This document shows, piece by piece, positions 11,570 through 22,686 of a stretch of DNA of 64,000 bases. A program made the translations under genes and the position numbers. Positions within the stretch are counted from its first letter, which is position 1. Each line of letters starts with the position of its first letter. The DNA is from Auxenochlorella pyrenoidosa (lineage: Eukaryota; Chlorophyta; Trebouxiophyceae; Chlorellales; Chlorellaceae), in NCBI GenBank assembly GCA_001430745.1, contig KQ482003.1:626531-690530 (forward strand), written 5' to 3'. The notes beneath the pieces are model-generated. The model made no database searches and was not told the origin of the DNA. It saw only the letters and a list, made by a program, of their open reading frames with translations.

Positions 11570-13165
11570 ATGCATGCTGCGGAGTGCCCTACAGCAGCGG
11601 CGGCAGCAGCAGCGGCGGCGGCGGTAAGAGCGGCGGCGAGTCCTTCTCAGGCAAACGCGGCAGGCCCTGCCAGCCAGGCGCAGTCTTTCGAGTTTGACAC
11701 CCACTTCACCCTGCACAGCCAGGGGGCTGAAGCGGTGAGCAGAGCTGCTGACAACGGCGCTGCTTTGTCGCACTTCTGTTCCAGCTCACCGAGTGGAATA
11801 CAAACTTCCTGTCCTGCCCCTCATGCAGCGCGTGTGGGAGGGCCGCTTCTTGGGCCGCCCGACCATTGTGAAGCAGAGATTCAGCAAAAAGTACCGGCAC
11901 CCGCAGCTGGATGTCAAGCTCACAGTGTCGCGACTGAAGCAGGCAGGTTTCCGCCGCAGCCCTGTCCCGAAGCTTGGGCGAGGCACCTGTGCATCCCAGG
12001 CCAGACCAAGTGCTCACTTTGTCGAATTCTTGGGATCTTAGATCAGATCTGATTCATGCCCAGTGCAGGAGGTGCGCAGCATCATGCGTGCCCGCAAGCT
12101 TGGGGTGCACACGCCAGGTGCGGACCTTGCATGCCATGGCTTTGAGGCGACGCCAGCTGGACCAGGGGCAGGCGACCCGAACACCCGGCCGTGGTGCCTT
12201 ACCAATGCCGGCGTTCTGCATGTTTGCATGCCCGTGTGCATGGCATCCATGGGTGTGCGCCCCGTGATGTGCCCCCGCAGTGCTGTACCTGGTGGACCAC
12301 TCCACTGCCTGCATCTACATGGAGCAGGTGGAGGGCCACAGCCTGAAGACGCTGCTGCACGAGAACAGCCTCGCGGATGCAGGTGTGTGTGTGTGTGCGG
12401 CGTTAGCATCGAGCATGTGTTTTTTGGTCCCAGGTCAGAGGTCTGACCCGCGCGCAGCACAAGCCCTGCTGGGCAGGGCGCACCCGTTGGGCTGGCCAGC
12501 ATATACTACGTACTGCCTCTTCCTGCGTCCGCCGCTGTAGAGCTGGACGCGCTGCTGGTCGAGGTGGGGCGCAACATTGCTCGGCTGCATGATGGCGGGC
12601 TGGTGCACGGCGACCTCACCACCAGCAACATGATGCTGCGTCAGGCGGACAACCAGCTGGTGGGTGTGCTCGGGGGCAAGGCTGTGGTCAGGCGAGCAAA
12701 CACGCGGGCATCTGCGCGTGCGTATGTTTGCAACCGCACCTGCACTAGCCAGTGTACGCGCGGACCTGGTCGTTGCTGTTGGCACCGCTCAATGCCTTGC
12801 TTCTGCACTCACTTGCCCTGCCCAGGTGCTGATTGATTTCGGGCTGAGCTACAACAGCACCATCCCCGAGGACAAGGGCGTGGACCTGTATGTGCTGGAG
12901 CGCGCGTTTGCCAGCGCGCACGCTGAGGCAGGCGCAGCCATGGTGGGTTGAGCATTGCCTAGTTTGCATGCAAGAGCAGTTTGTTGTTGCTACCCGGTCT
13001 TTTCGTGTGGCCGTGCCCTGCAACGTTCAGCAACCGCCCACGCTCTTCCCGCAGTTTGAGAAGGTTCTGGACGCGTATCGTCGCGCATCCAAGCAGTGGA
13101 GCGCCACGCTAAATCGATTTGCAGAAGTGCGGCTGCGGGGAAGAAAACGGCAAATGGTTGGGTGA
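11570..13165 (+). CDS. BUD32: Bud32/TP53RK-type atypical kinase of the KEOPS/EKC complex
   Basis: Small atypical kinase/ATPase of the KEOPS complex that supports threonylcarbamoyl-adenosine formation on tRNA. Seven exons (11570-11734, 11829-11942, 12069-12117, 12281-12382, 12541-12659, 12826-12942, 13055-13165) give 258 residues. Typical motifs are [31 protein letters not shown], the HGDLTTSN catalytic loop and [10 protein letters not shown] in place of a full DFG activation segment. A basic C-terminal tail (RLRGRKRQM) fits the regulatory tail of the family. The first about 35 residues are an alanine-rich extension not needed for the fold. The second intron appears to use a GC donor (AAGCAG|GCAGGT at 11943), because only this junction keeps [13 protein letters not shown] in frame. 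Confidence 0.93.
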
Positions 13166-13859
13166 CAGGCATGCATAGCTCCCTCCTTTGATCCCTTCAT
13201 GTGACTGTTCCTCGATCAAAAGGGAAAAATGCGGATGTCCAAGCTGTTCTTGCTGTTAACTGTCAACCGGGCAGTGCGCTGCTGCGGCATGCGGCATGTC
13301 GGTGTGCAGAGGTGGCGCAGCGGCGGCAGGGCTGGCTGCCGGCGCAGGGACCCCCGAAAACCCCTCTTCACAGACTCCTGAGAGACTCACAAACTTTTGC
13401 AGCACATCCTCACATCTGGCCGCTCGCAGACGGTAGTAGCCGGGTTTTGCGGAGGCAGACGACGCGAACCGGACGCTGGATCGGTCTCTGCGTTTCGTTT
13501 TGAAGACCTGTTTGCTGGGTGCGGCGGGTGCTTCGCGTTTTCACTTTGGTGGGGCGGCACCCAGGCAGGCCGCCACCAGCGCACGTCAACCCGGTGAGCC
13601 ACAAGTTCACGTTTGGTTGCATAGTGCCTGCACCAGTATCACAGCAATGTATCTCACACGGATTTGCACGTATGCGTAATTCCAGTCCCCAAAAAGCTGC
13701 GTGTCACTCCTTGCGGAGCTGCCGCCAAGCGCTGGCATTGCCAGCATCTGCAGGTTCTGCTGCATACAACGTGACGGTCAAATCTCTGCAGTCAAGGCAC
13801 TGATTCCTCCTTGGCCACGGCATGGCCACCCCACCCCAATCGTCACCCGTTGCAGGGCG
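13166..13859. other. Intergenic region, Bud32 / GH125
   Basis: About 690 bases holding the 3' end of Bud32 and the promoter of the GH125 gene. A CAG precedes the GH125 ATG by a few bases, so an intron in the 5' UTR is possible. Nothing else was recognised. Confidence 0.5.
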
Positions 13860-16768
13860 ATGGCGTCTTTCCAAGCCCACAGCCTTGGTGCCAGGCGAAG
13901 ACCGCCCATGCAGCTGGTGCTCGTCCTCCCCGTCCTCCTTCTGTGCGGCCTGCTGGTGGTGAACATACTGCACCTGCACACGACGCAGACCCAGCAGCTG
14001 CTCTCATTGGGGGCACCAGGCAGCATTGAGATGGGTTCAGCCGTGACCACGAGGCGCCTGTCAGCCGAGGCGTGGGCCGGCTACCCACCGCCAGAAGTGG
14101 CTGCCGGCGCCGGCGAGGTGCTCAAGCTGCTGAACGCCACTGAGCGCACCCAACTGGAGGAGCTGTGTGGGCGCTGCCTTTTTGAGCAGCTCAAGATGAC
14201 CATTGGCTACGGCAACGGGCACAAGGCAAGCTGCAAGGCGGCGTTGGAGACGGTGGCAACTTTTGATTGGTTCTAGTTTATGTGCACGCTGTGGAGGCGT
14301 CCTCTCCTTGTTGAGCAAGATCCTTTAGGAGCTTCTTTCATGCCACCGTCCTCTAAACCCCCTGCACTGCAGTTCTTTGTGGCCACTGGCGACATACCTT
14401 TCATGTGGATACGTGACTCGGCGGTGCAGCTGGGCGCGCTGGTTCCGCGCATTCCGCAGCGGGCTGCACTGCGCCTGCTGGTGGAAGGCGCAGTGCGCAC
14501 GCAGGTACCTGCCATGACGGGAGGGCATGGCTAGATGTTGGTTATCTGCATCGGCTTGCAAGGTACAGGTCTGTCCTTGCACTGCTCAAAGAAAGGTGTG
14601 CCGGCTGCTTCGCAATTTCCCCATCTGCAGGCCTTCTTCATCATCCAAGATCCGTACGCCAATGCATACTATCTCAAGTGGAAGGAGCCTTCGGCGCACA
14701 CCAAGTCTGAGCGGCTCATAGGCAGGGGCGGCTGGGTGGCCACGCGAAATTACGAGCTGGTGCGTGTGCCAGCGTGATGCCGGCAGGGGTGTCAAGCTCT
14801 GTGCAACAAGGCATGCTTCATGTTTTCAGAGGCCCGCGGCCACCCATGATGACATGCTCCTATCACTCTCACATGTCCCGCCTGCAAACGGCACTCTCTC
14901 GCGTGTGTCACTGCGCGTGCCCACTGCAGGACTCGGGCGCATATTTTATTCAGATGCTCTGGAATCTGTACTCGCTGCCAGGCTATGGCCGAACTGCGCT
15001 GCTGGCTGAGCCGGTGGTCTTTGAGGCCGTCAATCTGCTAGTCGACATCTGGACCACTGAGCAGCACCATGAGGAGAAGTCCAAGTATCGGTACTCTGAG
15101 CTGCCGAGGGAGGGCCGTGGGCCACTGTCCAACTACACCGGTGGGGTTGGGGCAGCAAAATCATGTTTGCAAGGGAAAACATAGATGCGCTGTCTTTGGG
15201 TGCACTGTCTTGCTGCATGTGCTGCAAAAAATCACCGTGTGCTTGCACGCCAAGCACTGTCTCTGCTTTTTTCTTCACATCGTTCAACACTGCTTGTTTC
15301 ATGGGGCCTGCAGGCATGAGCTGGTGCGGCTACCGCCCCAGTGACGACCCGCAGCAGTACGGCTACAACGTACCAGTCAACATGTATGCACAGGCAGCTG
15401 TGGAGCGCGCCCTTGAGCTCAACGCTGCCGTCTGGCACAGCCAAATCTTTCAGGAGAAGGCAACTAGGCTGGCACAGAGCATGCGTCAAGGTGCGGAGGG
15501 TTCGGATGCACTTCATTTTCATTTTCCCCTCATTCAGGAAGTCGTAAGCTGAATCTTGGTGCTAGTCCCTTTGCTATCTCCTTCCTCAAAAACTGCAGGC
15601 ATTGAGCAGTTTGGCATCGTGGAGGTGGAGCCTGGGGTCAAGGTGTACGCTTACGAGGTGGATGGCCTGGGCAACAAGCTGGTGAGCAGATTTCGTGGGG
15701 CAGCTTAAAAACAGCTGTTGCTTCCAGCTTTCAGCTGTGATAGCTCATGTCAATAAGCCTTGCGGTGTACATGCTCAAGCCTGCCGTTGAGCCACGAGGA
15801 ATAACTGTTTGCTCCTTAACCTTTGCTGTTTGTGTCCAGGTCGACTATGACGACGCCAACGTTCCCAGCCTGCTGTCCATCCCGCTGCTGGGGTATGCCC
15901 ACTATGACCCGGCCGTCTATGCAGCCACGCGCCAGCGTATTCTGAGCAGCAAGAACCCCTTCTTCTTTGAGGGTGTGCACTTCAGCGGCATTGGCTCGCC
16001 ACACACGCCCTCCGGCATGGTTTGGCCGCTGGCGCTGTCGGTCCAGGGTCTGACGGCAAGCACCGCAGTGGAAAGAGTAGAGATGTTGCGTAATCTGCTC
16101 AAGATGCAGTGTGGCAACGGGCTCATGCATGAGTCAGGTGAGCAGGCAGGGGTGAGCAAAGGGATCTGTTGATGCTTGAGGCACGCCATTTATGAATGAA
16201 TTCGATTGAGCGATTCTGGTGGCACCCAAACAGCCCACTACTAACTGTACTGCATGCGTGACAACCTCTGCATTCTGCAGTGTCTGTCAATGACCTGAAA
16301 TCCTGCACCCGCAAGTGGTTTGGCTGGGCAAACGCGATGCTGGTGGCGCTGGTCGAGGGGGCCATGGGGATCGATTGCAGCGTGGCTTCTGAGCGAACGC
16401 GGCTTGCACGTGTCCTGGTAGGAATGAGGCTGGGGCATGCTGCAGCATGCATTTCTGGCCTCGAAAAGCATGCATGCATGAGGCAGCGGGCTGGTCATGC
16501 CTGGACGGTGTTGTTCAACAGCACCCCACTTTGAGGTGTCCTCGTTGCGGGCTTGGGCCTCCAGCTCAGCACCCCTGCTATGCCTGGACCAAGCAAACTC
16601 GAAACCGGGTGCTCTGGCTTGCAGGCGCGCGAGGAGAAGGACAAGGGCAGCACACCACGGAATGGCGGCCCCGAGGATGCGCTGTACTATGAGACGCTGG
16701 AGGACACCATTGTGTTTGATTCCGACACGCTGCGCGCACCGCAGGATGTCGACTTTATCATGCGATGA
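13860..16768 (+). CDS. GH125 family exo-alpha-mannosidase-like protein (MUG157/DUF1237), membrane anchored
   Basis: Member of glycoside hydrolase family 125, metal-independent alpha-1,6-mannosidases known mainly from bacteria and fungi (fungal MUG157). Nine exons (13860-14225, 14373-14504, 14631-14759, 14930-15140, 15314-15490, 15599-15681, 15840-16137, 16281-16417, 16625-16768) give 558 residues. A signal anchor (MQLVLVLPVLLLCGLLVV) lies near residues 19-40, predicting a type II protein in the Golgi/ER lumen. Family motifs follow: FVATGDIPFMWIRDS, DPYANAYY, SGAYFIQMLWNLY, WCGYRPSDD, NVPSLLSIPLLGY, FSGIGSPHT, MVWPLALSVQ and WFGWANAM. The first intron reads CACAAG|GCAAGC, an apparent GC-AG intron. 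Substrate is inferred from the family only; trimming of N-glycans or wall mannan would fit the location. Confidence 0.88.
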
Positions 16769-17094
16769 TTGTTCTCCTCTCTGGTCCCCCTCCATTTGCT
16801 TCAAGTAAAATCAACGTACCCACTATCAAGTCGCATACTTCAGAGCAGCAGAGCTGTCCAAAAGCATGCAGTTGTGGGCAGGGCGGGATGTGCTGGATTG
16901 CTGGCAGCACCTTGCCATGAGCTTACCGAACTGGCTCCCCAGAAGCCCCGCACTGTCTTGATTGCTTTTGGCATCGCTTGGAGTCGCGCTCTGGGCCTCT
17001 CATAAAAGTTGCAGGATTTGGTGAAGCAATTGTCAAGAAAAGCATCTGGACTTGCAGCAATGCCAGGGAGCCGCCGTCGGCCCACCAACACCAG
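16769..17094. other. Convergent intergenic region, GH125 / METTL24-like
   Basis: About 325 bases between two stop codons facing each other. It should be 3' UTR of both genes. No TGTAA or coding signal was noticed. Confidence 0.5.
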
Positions 17095-19527
17095 TCAGCA
17101 TCCGGCAGGTTTCTCGACCTTCAAGAGCGTAAATTCTGCGCAGCAATGTAGACCCCTGCATGGATTGAAAAGGAGCACCATGTGCTGTTCAGACAGAGCC
17201 ACAGAGCTCCCCTGCGATTGTCCGTGTGCACTCAGTGCTTGATTGCTTGCCAGCAACACACTTGCCAGCAACAAACTCACCACTCGATGTTGTCGTCACG
17301 GTTCACCACTGCATAACCCAGGTCTGCAAAAGAGAGCAGGCAACATTGTGCAATTGTGAGGGGAAACGAAGGCAGGTTTGCCCAAGGAGTCCTTGTTAAC
17401 CGACTAGACCCAAATTCCCTCTCACCGGCAAAATGTCCGAAAAACACCGCCAGTTCGCCCAAGGAGAGCTCGTGCATTGACCAGAACCTGCACGAAAATG
17501 CACGACCGCCTGAGATGCACTATCACCACCAGCATGGCAAGCTGTGTAGGGTGCACCCATTCCATCAAGGGAGCCAACATTTTTGTTTTGTTCCCACAAG
17601 AAGCGACTTACAGATTGTTGAAATTGTGGGGATTAAGATCGCCGGCATAGAGTCGAGAATAATGGACCTGCAGAAGACAGGGCATTGGAGGAGGAGATGA
17701 ATGCCAGCAAGCCTGAGCGAAAGCAGCGCAGGCTTCGCTGCAATCAGGCACACTTTCTGGCCTGTCACGTCCCTGCCAGCAAGCCTGAGCGCAAGCAGCG
17801 CAGGCTTCGCTGCAATCAGGCACACTTTCTGGCCTGTCACATCCCCGCTGCGCTTGCCTCTATGGCAATCTGCCGGGGAAGCCCACAAGACGGTTTGATC
17901 TGAGCAAATATGTCGTATTCATATGCTTTTTTGCGCAAAGTGGAAAGGCAGGGGGAGCAGATCGTCTGTTGGAGCATGTTTTGGAACGTTGTTCAAACAC
18001 AGCCTTTGTGCTCAATGGCAGTGCCTTGACGTGGTGGGCAACTCAGCCGTCGTTTCCCATGCAACTACCACATGGCTGCTTGAGTTGTTGCAGACGCCGA
18101 CTGCAGCGCATCACACGAGCAGAGAGGCCTCACCATGCCGCCTGGCTCACCTTCCACGTCAATCTTCAGAAGGTCCACGCGCGTGTGGTTCAACTCCGCC
18201 ATGATGTCTGGGTACGTTTTGAACATTTCCGGATTCCCTTTGGCAAATGAGCTGGTGGGCTGGCCCACACACGTCTTGTGATAGGTGTGACGCCCGCCGG
18301 GAAGCGATGTGCCGTTCCACGTGCAATCGAATGTGTGGACTGAGCATGGCGTGGTCTGCAGATGGGCATCGGTCCCAAAGTGCAGTCAACCCATTGGGCA
18401 AACGCAAGCCAAGCCTGAACAGGCAGTCACATTGGGTGATGCGCTGTGCGTTGCGGGGCACATGAGAATTGCTTGCCTCAAGGATTGCCTCTTCAAAGTC
18501 GTACTGTCCGTTGGAGCCCAGCGAGTACACTATGCACCCGGGACGGGTGAGGTACTCATCCAGGCATATATACTTGCCGCCGTCTTTGTCGCTGCCCAAC
18601 CGCACAAGTGGGCCGCCGCTTGTGCAGTTGATGAAAGGATTGAACCTGCATGGTGGCAGGCTGAAGGTCTGCGTGCCGCGCATGCTTCCTGCTCCCACAA
18701 CCAAACTGTATGTTCTGCAACATCACTCCAGGCAATCCCTCCCCCCAGCCAGCGCAGCGCTCACAGGTCGTATCGTGACAACTGGTGCGGCTCCACCCTG
18801 CATGGAAAGCATGACAACAGTGGAACTGTCAGGCAAGTTGGGACGACTCGGCCCAAAGTTCTGTTGCATGGTGACCAGCACGCGCTCGTCGCCTCACCTG
18901 CCGACCAATAGGGAGCCATTGTTTGAGTGCTTCCTCTCAAGCTCCTTGTACTGCGTGGCCATGCGCCCAAAGAGCGAGGCTCGCCACGTCCTCAGCTTCT
19001 CCTCTGCCTGCCGCGCCCATGCGCTCTCCTCCACAAGGACGCGGGTGGCGGTACTCGTGCCTTGCATCTGCAGGTGTAGGGTGCAGCATTTTGGCATGAT
19101 GCACAGACAGCATGCTGCAAGAAGCCAGCACGGGCCCTGGATGCGACAGCTGCGGACCACGTGATGCTGTCTGCTGGGTCAACACCCGGGTCCCAGCTGG
19201 GTATGTTCCGTGTGCAGTCTACTTGGAAAATTGACGTCCCCTCGGAGCGCCCAAACCGGCCGGAGGCTGCAACCAGCAGAAAGATGACAAACAGGCCAAG
19301 GGCCAGCAGCCCGGTTGTTGGGGGCTTGGGGCGGCCTGCACAGCGGGGCGGGGCGGCTTGCGGCAGCGGGTTTGGAGGGACGGCTTGCAGCAGGGCACAA
19401 CGGACGATCTAGGCATGCTGTTCAAGCAGCAGGACGATCTAGGCAAGCTTATGCGACGCGAGCGCACCGCACCAAAAGGGGCGCCCCTTTGTGTCGCTTC
19501 CAACTCGGCCCCACTTTCACCTGACAT
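17095..19527 (-). CDS. METTL24-like methyltransferase (Methyltransf_22/FkbM-type), type II membrane protein
   Basis: Eleven exons (19527-19473, 19335-19223, 19067-18898, 18797-18765, 18645-18477, 18355-18151, 17925-17858, 17667-17612, 17487-17426, 17323-17281, 17155-17095) sum exactly to 344 residues. A transmembrane anchor (TGLLALGLFVIFLLVAA) lies near residues 27-43, then a charged stem with AWARQAEEKLRTW. The catalytic part shows VRLGSDKDGGKYIC, CIVYSLGSNGQYDFEEAI (SAM-binding region), FDCTWNG, VDLLKIDVE, YEYDIFAQIKPSCGLPRQIA, VHYSRLYAGD and a final CCAEFTLL, the order found in METTL24 relatives. Substrate is unknown for this family. The start was chosen because ATG at 19527 plus a GT donor (TTTG|GTGCGG) joins the anchor exon in phase; the anchor exon itself has no in-frame ATG. 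Two introns appear to use GC donors (about 18476 and 17857). The second contains a 72-nt tandem duplication. Confidence 0.82.
17703..17846. repeat. 72-nt tandem duplication inside an intron
   Basis: Two copies (17703-17774 and 17775-17846) differ at only a few positions. They fill most of the GC-AG intron between the METTL24-like exons ending at 17858 and starting at 17667. Reading through from the upstream exon meets a TGA after a few codons, so the repeat is intronic as modelled. Confidence 0.9.
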
Positions 19528-19711
19528 GGCAAGTTCAAACCCGTTTGCGTGCGGGGGACGCCCCGGTTCCCCTGCAAGAATTCCCCGTGTGGAACGCTTG
19601 GGCCGCCAGGTCTGCTCGGCGCACAGGGAGGAGAAGCCGCTTTCCCGAAGAGGCAACAAGCTGGGGGTAATAGCCAGACGGGAAGGTGTGCATCCGCCTT
19701 CACATGACATG

Positions 19712-20046
19712 TCAGCCTTCAGCCGACGGCGTCCCACAGCACCAAGATCTTGCAAGAGCCTGCACCAAGGACTCATCAGAGAAGAGGTGTGCTCTCTCAG
19801 CTGTCCATGTGCTCAGCTTAAAGCCCTGTGCGCCACCTCTCGCCACACTGCGCATGACCCCAAAGGATCTATTGATCAAGGAGGCGTGCTCCATGGCGAC
19901 GGCGCTTGGTGGCTGGCCGCTGTTCTCGCCCTGCAAGGCGGCGGCAGTAAAGCAAAGCGGGAGGCGGCAGTGGCCAACGCTAGACAGTGAGCACCGCCTT
20001 GCCTGCTGATCCCCAAGATTCCCTGTGTAGGCCACAATGGCGGCCG
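19712..20046 (-). CDS. C-terminal exons of an unidentified gene, interrupted by the sequence gap
   Basis: Two stretches read as coding on the minus strand. The first, next to the N gap (20046-20003), reads AAIVAYTGNLGDQQ and ends at CAG|GCAAGG. The second (19930-19712) starts after TTGCAG, reads GENSGQPPSAVAMEH onward, includes WTAERAHLFSDESLVQAL and ends in TGA. The two join in phase through an apparent GC-AG intron, giving the last about 86 residues of a protein. I do not recognise the family. The remainder must lie inside the gap, because the right flank of the gap contains only the 3' region of PEX13. Coding status is inferred from the open frame and splice signals. Confidence 0.4.
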
Positions 20047-20597
20047 NNNNNNNNNNNNNNNNNNNNNNNNNNNNNNNNNNNNNNNNNNNNNNNNNNNNNN
20101 NNNNNNNNNNNNNNNNNNNNNNNNNNNNNNNNNNNNNNNNNNNNNNNNNNNNNNNNNNNNNNNNNNNNNNNNNNNNNNNNNNNNNNNNNNNNNNNNNNNN
20201 NNNNNNNNNNNNNNNNNNNNNNNNNNNNNNNNNNNNNNNNNNNNNNNNNNNNNNNNNNNNNNNNNNNNNNNNNNNNNNNNNNNNNNNNNNNNNNNNNNNN
20301 NNNNNNNNNNNNNNNNNNNNNNNNNNNNNNNNNNNNNNNNNNNNNNNNNNNNNNNNNNNNNNNNNNNNNNNNNNNNNNNNNNNNNNNNNNNNNNNNNNNN
20401 NNNNNNNNNNNNNNNNNNNNNNNNNNNNNNNNNNNNNNNNNNNNNNNNNNNNNNNNNNNNNNNNNNNNNNNNNNNNNNNNNNNNNNNNNNNNNNNNNNNN
20501 NNNNNNNNNNNNNNNNNNNNNNNNNNNNNNNNNNNNNNNNNNNNNNNNNNNNNNNNNNNNNNNNNNNNNNNNNNNNNNNNNNNNNNNNNNNNNNNNN
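20047..20597. other. Assembly gap (551 N)
   Basis: A run of 551 undetermined bases. The right edge is a CA microsatellite (20598-20611), a common cause of a broken assembly. The left edge falls inside the exon of an unidentified minus-strand gene. Confidence 0.99.
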
Positions 20598-20785
20598 CAC
20601 ACACACACACCGATCATTATGCAGGACAGCAGCGCAAACAGCTGCAGATGTGTTACGATTCGGCAGAGAAGTGTACATTCAAGACAAATGCGGGTGAGGT
20701 GACAGCGTGCTGTCCCAACGACAGCAAAGTACAGGTTGGTGACATGAGAACAAGCACAATTATACAGCAAGCGACTCCGGCCGCA

Positions 20786-20790
20786 TTACA
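20786..20790 (-). terminator. Probable polyadenylation signal of PEX13
   Basis: A minus-strand TGTAA starts 2 nt beyond the PEX13 stop codon. The proximity is unusual, so a second signal further on may be the one used. Confidence 0.3.
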
Positions 20791-20792
20791 AA

Positions 20793-22686
20793 TCAGCGGT
20801 GACTGCTGCCCTCCCTTGTGGACCACAGCGAGTCCCACTGCACGCCAGCAGCACCGCCTGCTGGCGCAGCGGCTGGCAGGCCTGGCAGGCCACGCGGCTT
20901 GGCTCCCGGCCGGCCTGGCCCAGGCTGCACATGCGGCTGCTGCGGCGCTGCCGCCAGAGCGCTTGCTGTCGGTTGCTGCTTCTGCTGCTTATCTTTTGGT
21001 CGAAAGCCCAGCAGGCGCAGCACGAAGCGCGCCAGCTCCCCATAAAGCGACCCAAACCTGCAACGGACTGGGAGGGCAGCTCGTCAGGCAGGCGTACGCA
21101 GCATGCCCAGGAGCGCATCACCCCACCGTGATGATCCAGGCGGCCCAGGCACTGCACGCTGCCTTGACGCCATTACCTGTCCAGCAGCTGCAGAAGTGCG
21201 GAGATGAAGAAGTGCACAGCATGCGCGTTCTCATCCACCAGGAAAGACAGCCGGCCAAAAAACTGCACCACGCCTGCATCAAGATGGAGAGCGAACAGCA
21301 CGGCAAAGGAGAGCAAGCTGAGAAATTGCGCCTGGAAAAGACGGGGCGCCAACTGCCAGCAAGCCTCAGCAGGGTGCCCACCTGAGATGGCATGCAGCAT
21401 GGCCTGCCAAGCTGACGGTGGCTGGGGTGGGCCGTGCGGGTCATTTGGATTGTATGGACCTGCAAGAGGCGGGCAAGCAGCGTCAGACATCTCACAATGT
21501 TGAGAATGCGCAAAGGTGAATGTCAAATTCTCAATTCGCCTTCGGTCAGGCATTTCTGCTGCTGCAGCAACGCACCCATCTGGCCAGGCCCGTACATGCC
21601 TCCGCCAAACATGCCGCCGCCATATGGGCCCCCTCCATAACTGCCGTAGCCTGCAGCAGCAAGTGCAGGAATGGAACCCAGAGTATGAGGGCAGGTGTGG
21701 GCTGACAGATGGCTTTGCAACCGCCTCTGCTGCTGCAAGCTTGCCACACCATCGGAGCATGCAAAGCCAGCAGGAAGGTTCACACCCAAGTGCAGCTGTC
21801 CCCAGCAGCCAGTCAGCGGAGCGTACCTGAGCCATACGTGGTTCCTCCCCAGCCGGGCCGGCCATACATGCCACCGCCGTACATGCTCCCTCCATAGCCC
21901 CCTCCATACATGCTGCTGCCGTAACCTCCACCGTACATGCCGCTGCCATAGGGCCTGATGCATTGGCGGGAACAGACTGGGTGAGCAGCAGAGCACGCAT
22001 GCAAATCTGTGGAGCTGAATGCCACCCAGTGCTGGCTGCCAACACCGGAGCCATGAGCAGACGTCGCATTCGCACCTGCTGTACATTGGGCCGCCGCCAT
22101 AGCTGTTGCCATAGCTGGTGCCATAGCTGGTGCTGGCCAGACCATGTGCTGCAGCACCCTGCTGCTCCCAGGGGCGGGGCGGCGCGGTGGCAGACAAGGC
22201 GCTGATGGTGGCTGCCGCCGGCGTCACCGTCTGCGTGGGTGCACCTGGATGGGTGGAGGGGGGTTGGAGGTGCCAGGTTAGGGAGCGGTTGGGTCAAAGA
22301 GCACGAGTGGGAGACGGCGGCGGCCAACCTCATTTACCTTGACGTTCCCACGGTTTGGGCAATTCAGCTGCGGGGCTGCTTGCTGCTGCAGCAGTGCCAG
22401 CGCGCTCCCACGGCTTGGCAGGGCGACCTGCACAGCGGTGAGGGCGGTTCCACACTGAGTGGCGGGGCGGTTCTGTGAACGGGGCGGCGGAGCTGGCGGC
22501 GGTGGCGGCGCAACATACTGTTGAAGGCGCCTTCGCGGCTCGCCAGACGACACCAACCGACACCGACACTAGGTGCTCAAGCCCGTGGGCCTGCGGAGCG
22601 CGGCTTGGGTGCTTAAGGGCGCGCGGAAGGGGGCCTCTCGAGGGCGAAGCCTCTGGTTTTCGGCAGCGTGCGCTCGCACCTGACAT
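20793..22686 (-). CDS. PEX13: Peroxin 13, peroxisomal membrane import component
   Basis: Part of the peroxisomal docking complex for matrix-protein import. Seven exons (22686-22680, 22427-22338, 22244-22076, 21954-21837, 21650-21576, 21459-21177, 21057-20793) give about 335 residues. The N-terminus has three PWE motifs (KPWERAG, KPWERQG, RPWEQQG), as in plant PEX13. A Tyr/Gly-rich region follows, with repeated MYGGGYGS-like units. The conserved part then reads LLSFAVLFALHLDAGVV, FGRLSFLVDENAHAVHFF and DRFGSLYGELARFVLRLLG. No SH3 domain follows, only a Gln/Pro-rich tail, again like plants. The first coding exon is only 7 nt (ATGTCAG); this start was chosen because it joins RPAKPWE in phase and no ATG exists in the second exon's frame. 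It shares its upstream region with the pantothenate kinase gene. Confidence 0.9.

Noticed and set aside
19404..19445. Direct repeat ggacgatctaggca seen twice near the METTL24-like 5' end
   Set aside because: Only two short copies within the first intron, with no terminal structure or target duplication, so not called as a mobile element.
19712..20770. A 352-codon minus-strand frame running across the N gap
   Set aside because: Most of it is undetermined sequence. Only the left flank shows protein-like sequence with splice signals, so only that part is annotated.
21362..21410. A short intron in PEX13 at a CAG|GTGGGC site
   Set aside because: Reading straight through keeps the frame into AQFLSLLSFAV, whereas every splice choice tried breaks it.
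21173..22333. A 386-codon open frame on the minus strand
   Set aside because: Only its last part is a PEX13 exon. The rest overlaps PEX13 introns and other-frame exons and has no independent protein signature.
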